A stretch of DNA of 64,000 nucleotides from Euptelea pleiosperma (GCA_035048495.1 CM068547.1:17987913-18051912), one strand, 5' to 3'; positions 23,941 through 36,407 are shown, counted from the stretch's first letter. Numbers and translations: made by a program. Notes: a model not told the origin generated them from the letters alone.

Positions 23941-24000
23941 CTTATTGGTGGAGTAGACGAGAGAGAATAAAGAAGACCAGGGTTCAAGACCCTCCAATGC
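23941..24000 (+). promoter_or_regulatory. tRNA-like module in E2 5' LTR
   Basis: TTATTGGTGGAGTAG (A-box-like) is followed by perfect B box GGTTCAAGACC (23981-23991) and TTTT at about 24002. Confidence 0.6.
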
Positions 24001-24057
24001 TTTTATTTTTATATTTTTCTCTCACATTTCTCCTATTTCTCTCTTTATCTATCTATC

Positions 24058-24165
24058 TTGGCCCATGACCCATGACCCATGCCCATGACCCATGCCCCAT
24101 GCCCATGACCCATACCCATGACCCATGCCCATGCCCATGACCATGACCCATGCCCATGCCCATTT
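24058..24165 (+). repeat. CCCATGA minisatellite
   Basis: This is an irregular tandem array of CCCATGAC and CCCATGC words. The matching array in the 3' LTR (30925-31058) is longer and includes extra CCCATGACATAGG and CCCATGACCTAAG units. Confidence 0.9.
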
Positions 24166-25114
24166 GCAACAAGAAGAGAGAATTGGTCTCACTTGACCGA
24201 TTCTTCTCTCCCCATATCTCTCTATCCTAGTCACTCTCTCTCTCATCTAACTAACCCATTCCCAACCGTTGGATCTCTCTAGATCCAACGGTCATCATTT
24301 TTACAACAAGCAAAAAAGAAAAAAAAAGTCTATAAGAGATTCATTCTCTCTCCTTCTTGGGTTGGTTCCCTCCCCCTCTCTTCCTCTCTTTCTTCTTTCT
24401 TTCTCTTCTTCTTCACCCTTCTTCTCCGACGAGCAACTCCGGCAAGCTCACCATTAATGCCTCCACCTCAAGGTGCAAAATATCGATTAGCAACATCTCC
24501 TTGCTGCCCATTCCATCCGCCACAATCAAAGGCTACAATCCTCAATCTTATTGAGGTCGATCCAATTGGAGTTGCACCATCTACCTCTTCAATGGTAAGC
24601 TTCTCTCTAATTCATCTCTCTAACCTTCCTACCTTCTTCCTCTATCTTCTTTCCCTCTTTACCTTTACATGCTTTCTAGGATAATATTTTAATGGCTTTC
24701 TAGATTAATTTGGTTTAATATTATTTTCGTTGTAAAGCATTTGAACAAGCATTGTAAGCATTTATTTTTTAGTTTAATGAATAAGTTTTAAATTCAAGTT
24801 TAAGTTGTTTTTATTTATTGTGTTTTTCATTCTCGTTTCTCTTATGTTTTTTTTATTCTAATAGTTTTAATAACAATCTCAAGCATATTTTAAATCAACC
24901 TCCACCATTCTCACCCTTCCATTTATTCCGAGCATTTTCTGATTATTTTTGTTTCTTATTGTGCTAACTAATCCCGAGTGCGGACGATATCCGACACGAG
25001 CCACTGTGCAAGTCTGCTAATTTGCAGATTAAGTGAACCAATTCGGAGAAATTATAAATATTGTTGAAATCAAGGGTTTCCGATCCGACGACGCGGAAAA
25101 ACCTTAATTTCAAA

Positions 25115-25128
25115 TGGCGCCGTTGCCG
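25115..25128 (+). promoter_or_regulatory. Primer-binding site, tRNA-Asp type (E2)
   Basis: TGGCGCCGTTGCCG, two bases after the LTR end, matches the first 14 bases complementary to the tRNA-Asp 3' end as used by Tat/Athila elements. The next bases (CTCGG) do not match the usual GGGGA. Confidence 0.9.
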
Positions 25129-26668
25129 CTCGGTTGAAGGGATTGCAAAAAGACGAACAGGAATTCGGAAAGCTGCTTAATCTTCAAGATCCGATCCAGA
25201 TCGGAAACTTTCCACTTTATTTTTCACATTTTTCACTTATTATTTTAATGCCTCGGACGGCCGAGTGCAAAGTTGTAATAACTTAGGACTTTATTTTCTC
25301 TGTTTTTAGAATAACTGCTAGATAATTAACTAATTAAAAATGCCAAAAATATTAGGGTCAGATTTCAATTCTGCTATTTCTAGTTAGATCACCATTGGTT
25401 ACTTGATTCAAATTGGAAGATTTCCAACTCCGGGTAATTCAAAAGTAGATATTTCCAAATCCTAATTCGGGAATAGCTAAAGTTGAATTTCAAACCCTAA
25501 TTGGAACTAATTCACAATACCTGCCCTAAATCATTGTGTGTTTCTTGAAACCCCAAAGGCGGTATATCTTCTAATTCTATACCATAGACCATTGTGGACT
25601 AACGTGATTGTGGATTGCGTTTACCAAGTGAGTAGGGAGCGAAAGCTCAAAGAGGTGGAGTCGGGCCCAAGCCCATTTGGATACCCCTCCCTATCTCACG
25701 GAGGAGACCCCGTGCGTAGCCAACGGGTAGGTAAGTTTCTATACCTCACCTTGAGTGCGATGTTGCTCATTGTGCAAAATACTGTGCCGATTGTCTATTT
25801 GCTTTTGCAAAAAAATTATCGGAACTGCTTGGTTTGGCCGTAATAAAATACATTAAAGAGCAAACCCAGCTCTAACTTGAAACTGGTGGGATTTCATCAC
25901 TCACCTCGTCATTCCAGCTTTTTTGCAACCACAGCCAAGAATTAAAATCAATCAAGAATAGAGCCCACTTAGATCGGTGTTCGAGGAAAACTCCACATAA
26001 AGCGACCCCTTCAAAGATCAAGTCGATTAAGTCCATGAGTGCGGGTCCCTGTTATCTAACACACCCATAGGTCCCTACTACTCAAGTATACCGAGCTCGT
26101 AAGTGGCTTCCTTGATTGTCTGTTGGATTAGCTTAGTGTCGGATTAGGAACACGAACCAACCCTAGCTCCTCTTCTGAGAAAACTCATCTTCACGCTTGA
26201 TAAATCCGGTTAGTCTGGGGCGTATTTAAGTCAGCCGATGTGCCGCACGTCTGTCTAGGCTTCGGATTATCTTGCAGTCAACTTGAGTTAGTACTAGCGG
26301 ATTTGCTTTGAAGAGTGTATCCTTGTGAGAACCTACAGAGTGAAAAGTTAGTCCGGCGGGTAATAGAAGATAAACCAGTGGTCCGCCCACTGTCATAATC
26401 TACACGATCCCTACACTAAATAAGATAATTCATAATACTATCCCGATTGTTTAGAAATAGGATTATCTGTTGCTCTGTGTGCATCATTTAGGCTCATTCG
26501 GTTTCGTAGTCCTTCGATTTTTTTACTGACTCTAGGGCTTGCTTTTACAAGCATATGGCCATTTGGATTTGATCCAACTCGATACTGATTCGATCTGAGA
26601 GTCAGTCTACCGCACCGCTCTCTTTCACCTAATCTATCTCCCTACTCTGAGAGACTCACATCTCTCTG
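25129..26668 (+). other. E2 5' leader
   Basis: It is alignable with the G2 leader, including GAAAGCTCAAAGAGGTGGAG and AAGCCCATTTGGATACCCCT. It has a donor-like TAG|GTAAGT at 25731 and an ACACACCCATAGGTCCCTAC block. No long ORF of its own is seen. Confidence 0.75.
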
Positions 26669-28394
26669 ATGGATGTTGAACGGCCTCTATTCGAGACCTA
26701 CCACAATTTCTTTGAAGATCTAGGAGATAACTCTGAGCACTGGTATACCAATCCTGAGTGTCGTCATGACACTCCAGTCTCACAGAGTTCGATGGGACAT
26801 GAAGCACAGGGCGATCCAGTGCTAAAATCCCTACCTTAAGGATTTGAGAAACTCAGTTTCCGCCCTTGATGTTGCGGTCCAGAAGCCTGTTTATCACTAC
26901 AAATCTGTGGGATATTTCCCTCCTATCCAGGAAGAGATCTGTAATTTTAGTACACTTGAACCTCCGCTGCAGACCTCCTACAATAACACATATTATCCGG
27001 ACAATGGAAGGGAACAACAGTCTTTTCCCCAACAGCAACTACAACAGGATATGTATCATTCTGAGTTTCACCAACATTCTGGACAATATGATGGGCAATA
27101 CTCTCAGTTGCAGTACCAGCCAAATCCACAAACTGAATATTTTTGTCAACAGTGGACCCCGCAGGATTTTCAAAATCGGCAGATAGTCCCAGAGTCACTT
27201 CCATCATATAACTTTCATACTCAGTCGGACTACATTCCAGAGTTGGCACCTCAGCTTCCCTTAGCTGAACCGCCACAATCTACTACTAAACCTACTCTAG
27301 AAGATCTCCTCTCGCAATACATCATCCAACAACAGCACTCCATGGAGAGCTTGGAACACCGTCTAGGTGAGTTAGAATCTGAGAGAGAGGAAGTCAACTT
27401 CACTAGCCAACCTATGGCTTATTTAGAGGGGAATACCATGGCCACAGTCCATAATGAAGAGTCGCACAACTGGACCCTGTACCAGCCTTTACAAGAAGAA
27501 ATTGAGGATACTGAAAATAATGGATCGAAAAACAATATTGATGAGCCAGAGTCTCCATCTTCGGTGCCCTTGGAAGCACCAAATCTTGAACCTCTCTCAG
27601 AGAAGCCAATTTCTCCATCTACCTCTGTTATTTCTATCTGGGACTCGGAAGAAGCTATTCATAACACTGAGATGTGTCTTGACTATAGGATCCCAATTGG
27701 ACTAGACTTAACCATCCCCACCACCCTTGGATTGTGCAACAATCGTGATGAACCCATGTTTCCATCTATTGTGTCCTTACGGGCAGCTACTTCTGCACCT
27801 AGCACAGAGATACCCATATCCATCTCTATCTCTAATGATTCTACATCTGCACTGGATGCAGATATTCCTACCATTGAGCAATATCTAGAAAATGGGATTC
27901 CAACTACCCAGGACCTACCGTTCCCCACCGAGGATAAACACACTAAGTGCAGGGATTGGAACATCCCTTTCACATTAGGAAACCTCGAGGACAAGGTCCA
28001 CAGTTTTGACCCGCCACCATACGTCGATGTTGTCAATAAACAGTGTGCCGTAGAGAATCTAATTCAGGACTCTCCCGAGGAAAAACTATCCCAATGTGAA
28101 GAACACTTTGCGCCTGACTTCATCTCGGAGTCAGACAATTATGCTATTACTGATCTGCAGGAGTCTACTACATTCAGATACATTCCCGCTAAACTCAATG
28201 AGTTTGCGGCTCTGCTAACCATGGCCAGAAATCCCACTACTGCTCTCATCTCAGTCTTTACTGAGAAGCTTCGATCCCTCCCAGTTGAACTATATGTTTT
28301 TACGGGTCTGCAAAGAGCACTTACTATCCTTCTCTCAGTCTACACAGAGAGAGACCTATTCTACACAGGTATACCTAGACAAGGGATAGGATAA
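26669..28394 (+). pseudogene. Orphan G-element protein, frameshifted copy (E2)
   Basis: It starts ATGGATGTTGAACGG (MDVERPLFETYHNF), matching the G2 start MADERPLYETYYSF. About 52 codons in, a small indel near 26825 shifts the frame and a TAA follows. The downstream frame then runs about 516 codons to 28394. It has a Q/Y/P-rich region, a coiled coil (LEDLLSQYIIQQQ to ELESEREEV), the CLDYRIP, YLENGIP and CRDWNIP modules and the conserved end LFYTGIPRQGIG. I see no CCHC knuckle, protease or polymerase motif. The intact downstream frame could mean the frameshift is recent, or that a programmed shift is used. Function unknown, probably Gag-like. Confidence 0.7.
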
Positions 28395-30346
28395 CAGTCG
28401 TTGTTCCACCTTAGAAGACTGCAGATTCACTCAGTCTCCTTGAGTTTTAACCTGGCTGGGGGACACTTGATATACCCCCATCATGTCTGGCTGAAGACAT
28501 AAAACTTAGCGCTTTCGGAAAGGCAATTCCGGTATTCCTAGAGTACATGAGTCTCTATATTTGTTATTACTGTGACATTTCTGGACATGCAGGTACATTT
28601 ATTCTTCAGATCATCAGGTACCACACACTGTCGAGTTTATGCCGACTTGGTAATATCCTCCTTGAACCTTTGCATCATCATTACCAATTTTTCATCATCT
28701 TTTGTCCCGGTCATGAGCACCAAGGACGGTGCTATATTTTGGTTGGGGGTGGGTTTTTACCAAAAATCATGTTTTCATTTTGATAAAAAAAAAAAAAAAA
28801 AAGAAAAAAAAGAGAGAAACCTTGTGTTTTTGGGTGTGATTTCATATGATTTTCGAAAATGCCCTGACTTGATGAGTAAAAAGTTTCCGTAAAGTCTATT
28901 TATTGAAAAGGATGCCTATTTTGAAAAATTACTTATTAGCTCTTCATTCAGTTTGAAAGCAAACATTACTACAATGGATTGAAAACTCTTTGAAAACTCA
29001 GATTTTGCAAAAATGTTCAAATATCAACGTCTGAATTATCCGATGTTTAGATTGTTTAGAGATCTAAGGAGAACAATTGTGGAGACCTAACCCAGTGAGC
29101 TTTTGAGCTTTTCATTATTTCTGAGGGTTTTAAATTATTCTGAGTCACAAGATGACTCACAATTCTTCAAGTCCCCTAATATTTCCATTGAGCGGTCTCA
29201 TTAACCTTTGCCTTGGTCATGGAACTCAGAACGACATCAAATTCGGATTATTACATAAAGAACCTTCTCTATATCCATTCGAGACATCGAAGATGAAAGT
29301 ACAAACCCTAGAAAATGATATAGGCCATCTTTTTAGCCAATCAGACTTTTTATCTACCTTAACATCTATACCGTTAGAAACTATTTTTGAGCCTGTTGAT
29401 GAAAACCTTTTCTTGTTAACACATCAGCCAAAAACCCAATCCCAAAAAAGAGTTCAATACGATAACCTACTTCTGAGAGGGATCAAAGAGTATTTGGTAT
29501 GATCATGAAAAGATAAAAACCAAGAAAGAAAAAGAAAACAAAACAAAACAAATGGTTTGAGCTGAAAAGAAACATGATCAGAAAGAAAGAAGGAAAGGTT
29601 GAAGAATAGCCAAAAAGACAAAAATTGGAAGAAAAAAAAAAAAAAAAAAAAAAAGTAAAATTAATATTATCCCTGGGAAAAGTTGCAAAGAATAGTGAGA
29701 TACCCTCTCAGAATTTTTGAATACCAGAATATCTTTCTTTTCTGAACCTATCCTAAGCCTCAATACAACCTATGTAAGTCCTATTTGATTCTAGATTTGT
29801 ACCATCCTCAAGTGTGGAGAATGGAGAAAAGAGAAATTATAGAGTTTGATCCGACGTTCTTAAGTGATATGACATTCCAATCATGAGATCTAATTAAATC
29901 TTCTTATACCCTCCATTCAAAAACTATATATGTGAGACGTTTGTCAGTTTCTATATTCATCTCCTCACATATAATTTGAGAGAAAAACATAAAATCATTT
30001 CTGAGTGATTTACTTCTGAGTGGTATACAAGTGAGGATTGAGTGAGGCATAAAGTCTCTAAAGAGATCCAGATATATCTACTGCCAGATAAGGATGATGT
30101 TGAACACACACACATACACACTGAGTCTGAGTAATCTTTTGTTTGAAGGTCCATTTGTAGAAGTGTTGCATTTTGCTAATTAGTTCTAATCTGTGAATGA
30201 TTTCTTGCATCCTTAAAATAATCTGACAAAACGGAGTTTTTTCTGAGTAATGCAAATAAGTTTTCTAGCATGTTATGCCTAGCCCTCTTTCGCTCACTTA
30301 TTTCGCAATAATTGCCAAGGATTGGCAATATGCTAGTTGGGGGTTG
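28395..30346 (+). other. E2 3' untranslated region
   Basis: It is co-linear with the same part of G2 and E3: GGGGGACACTTGATATACCCCC-type hairpin after the ORF, GGTTGGGGGTGGG near 28740 and an A-run at 28784-28808. It also contains GGAGACCTAACCCAGTGAGC (29080-29100) and the terminal TAGTTGGGGGTTG. A 116-codon open frame (29152-29502) is not kept in G2 or E3, so I do not call it a gene. Confidence 0.75.
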
Positions 30347-30803
30347 TGATATTCGCTCAAAAGTGCTTATTTTAAGCCATTATCCTTATAGCGATGTCGC
30401 ATTCTCCTCCGTAAAACTTGTCTTTTTGTCGACTTTTCCATATAAGAGTTTCTTCCATTGCGTAGAACGCATTCTTTAGATGAAAATCGACTATTTGCAT
30501 GAAATATACGCATTTCGGATAGTCTAGTATCAAGGTGTTTTAGTTGAATCTCATTACGCGCTTTTTCACTTGTAGGAGACCCTATCGGGCGATTCTCGAG
30601 GACTGGCGGGCCCACGACCAACCACAGAAGACTTCTATCAAAGCTTAAAGAGCCAACAGGCTAGGATAAAAAGATAGAAGACATATACGGGCAAAGCTAG
30701 AGGATCGTAGAGTCGGAATAAGGACTAAGAGAGAGAATAGCTGGAGAACAAGAGAAGGACTTAGGTGTTAAAGGCCACACCAATTGACATCAAAGGATAA
30801 GTT

Positions 30804-30862
30804 TGACTTATTGGTGGAGTAGACGAGAGAGAATAAAGAAGACCAGGGTTCAAGACCCTCCA
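30804..30862 (+). promoter_or_regulatory. tRNA-like module in E2 3' LTR
   Basis: Same as at 23941-24000: TTATTGGTGGAGTAG, then GGTTCAAGACC (30847-30857), then TTTT. Confidence 0.6.
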
Positions 30863-30924
30863 ATGCTTTTATTTTTATATTTTTCTCTCACATCTCTCCT
30901 ATTTCTCTCTTTATCTATCTATCT

Positions 30925-31058
30925 TGGCCCATGACATAGGCCCATGACCTAAGCCCATGACCCATGACCCATGACCCATGCCCCATGCCCATGACCCATA
31001 CCCATGACCCATGCCCATGCCCATGACCATGACCCATGCCCATGCCCATGCCCATTTG
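30925..31058 (+). repeat. CCCATGA minisatellite, longer allele
   Basis: This is the counterpart of 24058-24165 with additional units, and it accounts for most of the LTR length difference in E2. Confidence 0.9.
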
Positions 31059-32009
31059 CAACAAGAAGAGGGAATTGGTCTCACTTGACCGATTCTTCTC
31101 TCCCCATATCTCTCTATCCTAGTCACTCTCTCTCTCATCTAACTAACCCATTCCCAACCGTTGGATCTCTCTAGATCCAACGGTCATCATTTTTACAACA
31201 AGCAAAAAAGAAAAAAAAAGTCTATAAGAGATTCATTCTCTCTCCTTCTTGGGTTGGTTCCCTCCCCCTCTCTTCCTCTCTTTCTTCTTTCTTTCTCTTC
31301 TTCTTCACCCTTCTTCTCCGACGAGCAACTCCGGCAAGCTCACCATTAATGCCTCCACCTCGAGGTGCAAAATATCGATTAGCAACGTCTCCTTGCTGCC
31401 CATTCCATCCGCCACAATCAAAGGCTACAATCCTCAATCTTATTGAGGTCGATCCAATTGGAGTTGCACCATCTACCTCTTCAATGGTAAGCTTCTCTCT
31501 AATTCATCTCTCTAACCTTCCTACCTTCTTCCTCTATCTTCTTTCCCTCTCTACCTTTACATGCTTTCTAGGATAATATTTTAATGGCTTTCTAGATTAA
31601 TTTGGTTTAATATTATTTCCGTTGTAAAGCATTTGAACAAGCATTGTAAGCATTTATTTTTTAGTTTAATGAATAAGTTTTAAATTCAAGTTTAAGTTGT
31701 TTTCATTTATTGTGTTTTTCATTCTCGTTTCTCTTATGTTTTTTTTATTCTAATAGTTTTAATAACAATCTCAAGCATATTTTAAATCAACCTCCACCAT
31801 TCTCACCCTTTCATTTATTCCGAGCATTTTCTGATTATTTTTGTTTCTTATTGTGCTAACTAATCCCGAGTGCGGACGATATCCGACACGAGCCACTGTG
31901 CAAGTCTGCTAATTTGCAAATTAAGCGAACCAATTCGGAGAAATTATAAATATTGTTGAAATCAAGGGTTTCCGATCCGACGACGCGGAAAAACCTTAAT
32001 TTCAGTAAT

Positions 32010-32500
32010 TCCCTTCTTTCTCTGTACTATTCTCTTTTCTCCCTATGCCATTTTCTTTCTCTCTCTATCACTTTCTCTCTCTTCCCTAGGTTCTCTCTAC
32101 TTTCCCTCTCAAAATCCTCCATTTCTCTCTCTAATTTTCATGCTTTCTAATTAGGTTTTCCTGATGTTTTATGATTGTATGCACATTTGATAAATCAATA
32201 AAGCAATTTGAATATTATGTTTTGGAGTTTTTCAGTGCATCTTAATCTAGAAATTGTCTCTAAAATCATGTTTTCAATCACTTACAATCACCATTCTCAC
32301 CTCTCCATAATTTTTTGGCATAAATTCTATCATTTTATGTTCAAATATGCGCTAACCCGACTAATCCCGAGTGCGGATCGACATCCGACATGAGCCACTG
32401 TGCAAAATTGCCCATTCTACAGGTTAAAAGTTTCGGATAATTAAAAATGTGTTGATTCTAGGGTTTCCTTAACCAACGACACGAAAAAAACCTACTTTCA
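32010..32500 (+). repeat. 3' LTR of E3, part 2
   Basis: It continues the LTR interrupted at 23480 and matches 13040-13189 at first. The final 341 bp supply the part missing from the E3 5' LTR. It ends CCTACTTTCA and is followed by TSD GCCAC (32501-32505). Confidence 0.9.
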
Positions 32501-32505
32501 GCCAC

Positions 32506-33319
32506 CCTCACCTCAGCCCTTGCCGGACTGACCCGCCTCCATCTGCATCTTCTTTCCGCCGCTGCCTGCGTGCAACACCACCGCCTGCAGCACCACCGCC
32601 TGCAACACCACCGCCTATTTCCCTTCCCGTAGGAGTTGCAGGCCGCCTGCTCTCTCTTCTCCAGCAGCCATCCAAGCGCCCTGTAACTCTTCTCAATCTT
32701 AACGGCTCCAACTCTGAACGGCAGCACCTTCATCCAACGGTGCTGCCATCTCCCTCCACTTCTTCCTCACCTGCAACGAGCACCGACAACCACCACCGTC
32801 ACCACTGCTCCTTCCTCTCACCTGCATACTAAATCACATAAGAACCCCACGGTTCTTGCTTTTGCACCTCAGAAAGCTCGCCTGCATGCACTCCACACCG
32901 CCAACACCACCGTGGAAGTTCGGGCTCCAAAACCTACAACTCGAGTTGCTAGCTCCTTCCTCCAGTCAACTTCGGTAGCACCTTACACCACTAGTCTGCC
33001 CTCATCTCGTCCTCACGGTGGTCTGTTGTGCGACACCTCCTCTTTTAGGCGCTCCACCACCTGGCTACATACCACGATCCACCTGTTGCACAGGCAACAT
33101 CTCACTCCACCACCTTGCACAACCATACAAAGTCTCCCACTTGCTGCCACCTCCATTAACTTAGCCACATGGCTTGCTAAGTTGCCTCCAAGAAAACCAC
33201 GTGGTGCATCCCATGCAACCACTTGGGTGATTCATCACTACGGGAAACCACAAGATTGCCTCCACCTTTTGGTAAGTAGCGTAGGTATTTCTCTCTCTCA
33301 CTTTCTTATCTCTCTCTTT

Positions 33320-33350
<31 letters not shown>

Positions 33351-33820
33351 AGATCTCTTTAGTCCTTTTCTCTCTCTACTACTTTTCTCTCTCTTCTTTC
33401 TCTCTCTACGGTTATTGCTTTTATGTTTATCTTATTAGACTCTTATTTCTCTTGCATTGCAAGGTACAATAATTTGAATAAAAGTTGGTTTTTGATTAAT
33501 TGGTTTCATGTTTGAGCTTTACACCTCAATTGATTGCAACATTTTGTACATAATGGATTTATGATAATCTTTTCTCAAAAATTATGTTTTAAATCTCGAT
33601 ATTCACCATTCTCACCTTTCCACTTTTCTCAGTATCAATTTCTAATAAAAATCCGTCATTTCATGTTCTTTACATGCGCGAACTAACCCTGAGTGCGGAT
33701 CGACATCCGACACGAATCCCTATACAATATCTCATATTTTGTAGGATAATCAGATAAAAATTACAAATGTGTTGATTCTAGGGTTTCCGTAACCAACGAC
33801 GCGGAAAAATCCTATTTTCA
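32506..33820 (+). repeat. LTR A, right part
   Basis: It completes the solo LTR begun at 9109. It contains CACCACCGCCTGCA repeats (about 32568-32612), a donor-like TTG|GTAAGT (33272), a CT-rich tract and the terminal block ending CCTATTTTCA. TSD GTGGG follows. Confidence 0.9.
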
Positions 33821-33825
33821 GTGGG

Positions 33826-34175
33826 CTTCATATCTTAAGTCTTAACTACTGATATACCAAAAATGGTATGAGATTGACACTCACACTTAAGTCTAGCAAG
33901 GCTGTGTTACTAAAGTTGTTTCCTATTTCGCACTGCACGGTAGGGCTTCCATGATCCTTGTGCTTGATAACGCTGTTGGCTGTATGAAAACTGTAGCTTT
34001 TTCGGCCAAAAAGGCATCCTTGGGTACATGCGTGTTACTTGACAGTGCCTAAGTCCTTGAGGAACTTTGCATAGGAGGGGATTCGCTGAGTAGCAGATCA
34101 GAAGGGAATATTGATCTGTACGTCTTAAATGCTTTCACATTCAAGCCATTACAACAAGTGTGTTACAAATTTAGC
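33826..34175 (-). pseudogene. P: Ty3 gag C-terminus and retropepsin N-terminal half
   Basis: On the minus strand, YAKFLKDLGTVK (34050-34073 and beyond) is the conserved gag-protease linker of plant Tat/Athila elements. After a stop and a frameshift comes HKDHGSPTVQCEIGNN, then LLDLSVSVNLIPFLVYQ. The usual active-site DLGAS is DLSVS here (33879-33893), so the catalytic glycine is lost. A stop follows VYQ. The gene continues at 9108 leftwards once LTR A is removed. It is clearly inactive and is the oldest coding layer in the window. Confidence 0.85.
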
Positions 34176-34179
34176 TTTT

Positions 34180-34259
34180 TCGGCGAAATGTTTTTTTCTT
34201 AACATTTTTTTTATACGACATCCAAGCCACCTCTATAAATGTCACATGGAAGATAGTTA
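34180..34259. repeat. Foldback-like arm left of C1
   Basis: CTTAACATTTTTTTTATACG...CCAAGCCACC...TCACATGG is the approximate inverted complement of 43978-44045 (CCACATGGCATT...GTGTGGCTTGACG...GTATAAAAAATGTCAAG). With 43737-44281 it may be a foldback or Mutator-like MITE into which C1 inserted. No TSD for it was found. Confidence 0.35.
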
Positions 34260-35821
34260 TGAAATTTCACTGGTCCATTCTCTTTAATCTAATATACCTA
34301 GAAAGGGGAGGGGTTGTTAGGTATTTAAAATTAATTATACCTACACAATTTTACTGGTCTATGGTAGGGGAACAAAATTGCATGCCTTAGTTGTTTGATA
34401 AAAGATTATCACAACTGACTCAAATTGAATATACTTTCGTGGTATATTTTCTTTTTGTCGTTTGATCTAATCAAGATAGATTGCGGAATACAAACAAATA
34501 AACACACAAGACAAGAGATTTTTACGTAGAAACATTAGCCAAGAAAAAACCACGGGACCACGTCTAGACGGAAAGTATCACTAACTAAAAAGTTAAACAA
34601 AACAAAGGTTACTTACGCAGCACCATTGCAAATACAACTTCCAACCTTAGCCAAGGCCTACTGTCGATGCGTCCATGTCCTCTGAATCAACGCTACCAAT
34701 CTATGCACACCCTTCTAGCCAAGAAGCCTTATCCGCTTGTTCAGTTTGGTATACCCCAAACCTACCGTCAATCGACTCCTCCGATCTTAATTCTTAACAC
34801 TCCCACCTTTGTAGAAGGTAAAGGATTCAGTACACCCTGAACCCTAAGTTGCTCAAATGGTGTTGAGTCACACTAGTACACTCAGGCTACTAGGTCGAAT
34901 ATAGAAGTGGAAGACCTAAGCTGAGGAATGGATCAAGCACTTGGCTTTGATCAAGAAGAGAACAAGCTCACAAGATGTGAATGGGAAATAAGCTTATTGC
35001 TCTTCAAATGGACACTCTAATATATAAAACCTTTTCTTCTCTCTCTTAAGATTGAGTCACTCTCTTTAGAGAAGGTATAGAACGGTTGTATTTATAGAAT
35101 TCCATGACCCTGAGTCGTGTAGAACGTGGGATAAGAAAACCAAGAATTTTGGATCTGAGAAAGACTGATTCTGAGCATGGTCCAATCGATTGTACTCTGG
35201 GTCCAATCGAATGGGCTCAATAAGTTTCATGTTCCGAAGGCTCCAATCGATTACATAGAGGTCTCCAATCGATTTGACTCAAATAAGTTTCTGTCCCGAA
35301 GGCTCCAATCGATTTGACTCAAATAAGTTTCTGTCCTGAAGACTCCAATCGATTTCACAGAGTCTCTTTATGATTGGGCTGAAATAAGTTTCTATCTAGT
35401 ACCTTCCAATCGATTACACAGAGTCCTCCAATCGATTTGGCCATGTCCAATCGATAGGGTATAAGTGTCCAATCGATTGGACTATCCCAATAGTCAATAT
35501 CTTTGACTTAGACTCGGGTCAGTCCAATGACTAGGTTTGACCATTATATTTTATCCATTTTAATCAATTCCTATGGCCACTAAGTCTCTTACTTCCCTAA
35601 TCAAGCATACACGATCTTTAACTGACAAATGGGCAGTTACTCAGATGACTCCTGTCGTCAACCATCTGATTCTTGATGTCTCTGTCTGCTAGTCTTCAAG
35701 TAGTCGACGAAGTATGCGTACCACGACATCTCCACACTATAGTGCTCATAGGAACAATTACAAGAATATTTTTATGTCAAACGGAATCTTTGCCAAATTG
35801 AATATGAAAATATTCCTTACA
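34260..35821 (-). repeat. 3' LTR of C1 (1,562 bp)
   Basis: The ends are TGAAATTTCA and TTCCTTACA. A minus-strand TATAAATA box lies at 35089-35096. CCAATCGATTGG-type palindromes are clustered at about 35180-35485, with a local duplication of GGCTCCAATCGATTTGACTC. Confidence 0.9.
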
Positions 35822-35835
35822 ATCTCCCCCTTTAG
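35822..35835 (-). promoter_or_regulatory. Polypurine tract of C1
   Basis: The minus strand reads CTAAAGGGGGAGAT directly before the 3' LTR start TGTAAGG. This is a textbook plus-strand primer and fixes which LTR is the 3' one. Confidence 0.85.
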
Positions 35836-36407
35836 AAATTCTATGACAAAAAACATTTTGTCATATAAAAGGTAAAAAATAATCAAAATACAATCCCACC
35901 CTCTTACATGATTCACTCACTATCTCACACTCTCGAAGATAATCGAACAGATAATGAAATAGCTTTTTATCTGTTCCCTGCATATTCTACCAACAATACA
36001 TACCATGTAATATCATCGGCAATCAATAAATCATTAAAATGCAGTGAGATAATTATGCACATCTCAAGTACTAAATTGAGAAATAATGCAAAAATTTTCT
36101 CTCATAAATTTCTCTCCCCCTATCTCATGCATCAACTTATTTTTACCTCTATGATTTTCTCTCCCCCTTTTTGTCACAGATTGACAAAGGTACAGAAATA
36201 TAAGTAAATAAGAAGCATGACATGAATGTCATCATGAAGAACAAGTGCATATATACATACCCAACTAAAATACAAATTGGTTTATACCCTAAAACATATA
36301 AGTAACACAACCAGAGTAGAACCAACAAAATTTGAGTTTATCGGTGTACAAAAATAATAAAATAAAACAAACACCAGATAACTCTCAAAAAGTCTCTCTC
36401 TGGGAGA
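35836..36407 (-). other. C1 3' untranslated region
   Basis: AT-rich sequence with several CTCTCCCCC/TTTT words (35822-36170) that read as purine runs on the coding strand. No ORF of interest is present. Confidence 0.6.

Larger units (their letters stand above)
23481..25112 (+). repeat. 5' LTR of E2 (1,632 bp)
   Basis: It shares the first 500 bp and last 180 bp with other G LTRs but lacks the kilobase-long TTC/hairpin centre. A single half-motif GCAACTCCGGC remains at about 24431-24441. A donor-like ATG|GTAAGC lies at 24595. It ends CCTTAATTTCA. Confidence 0.93.
23481..32004 (+). mobile_element. E2: complete G-family element with short LTRs
   Basis: The element is 8,524 bp and flanked by TSD GTAAT (23476-23480, 32005-32009). 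LTRs of 1,632 and 1,658 bp surround a 5,234-bp interior with primer site, leader, orphan ORF and 3' region. It has no protease, RT or integrase. By eye the LTRs differ at about 16 positions plus a 26-bp minisatellite length change, so it is older than G2. It was inserted into the 3' LTR of E3; the E3 5' LTR keeps the empty site. Confidence 0.93.
30347..32004 (+). repeat. 3' LTR of E2 (1,658 bp)
   Basis: It starts after GGGGGTTG and ends TTAATTTCA, followed by TSD GTAAT. It is otherwise like the 5' LTR. Confidence 0.93.
10611..32500 (+). mobile_element. E3: G-family element, rearranged and interrupted
   Basis: The 5' LTR (10611-13189) and 3' LTR (21044-23480 + 32010-32500) are closely similar, and both flanks carry TSD GCCAC (10606-10610; 32501-32505). 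The 5' end has TG mutated to TA. Between the LTRs, the last 341 bp of the 5' LTR, the primer site, leader and ORF start have been lost and replaced by a reverse LTR complex (13190-17829). The 3' LTR was later split by E2. E3 sits inside LTR A. Confidence 0.88.

Noticed and set aside
24049..24246. MGHGYGSW-repeat ORF
   Set aside because: It is the translation of the CCCATGA minisatellite, and its length changes between LTRs of one element.
29152..29502. 116-codon ORF in the E2 3' region
   Set aside because: The corresponding G2 and E3 sequence is interrupted, so there is no sign of coding.
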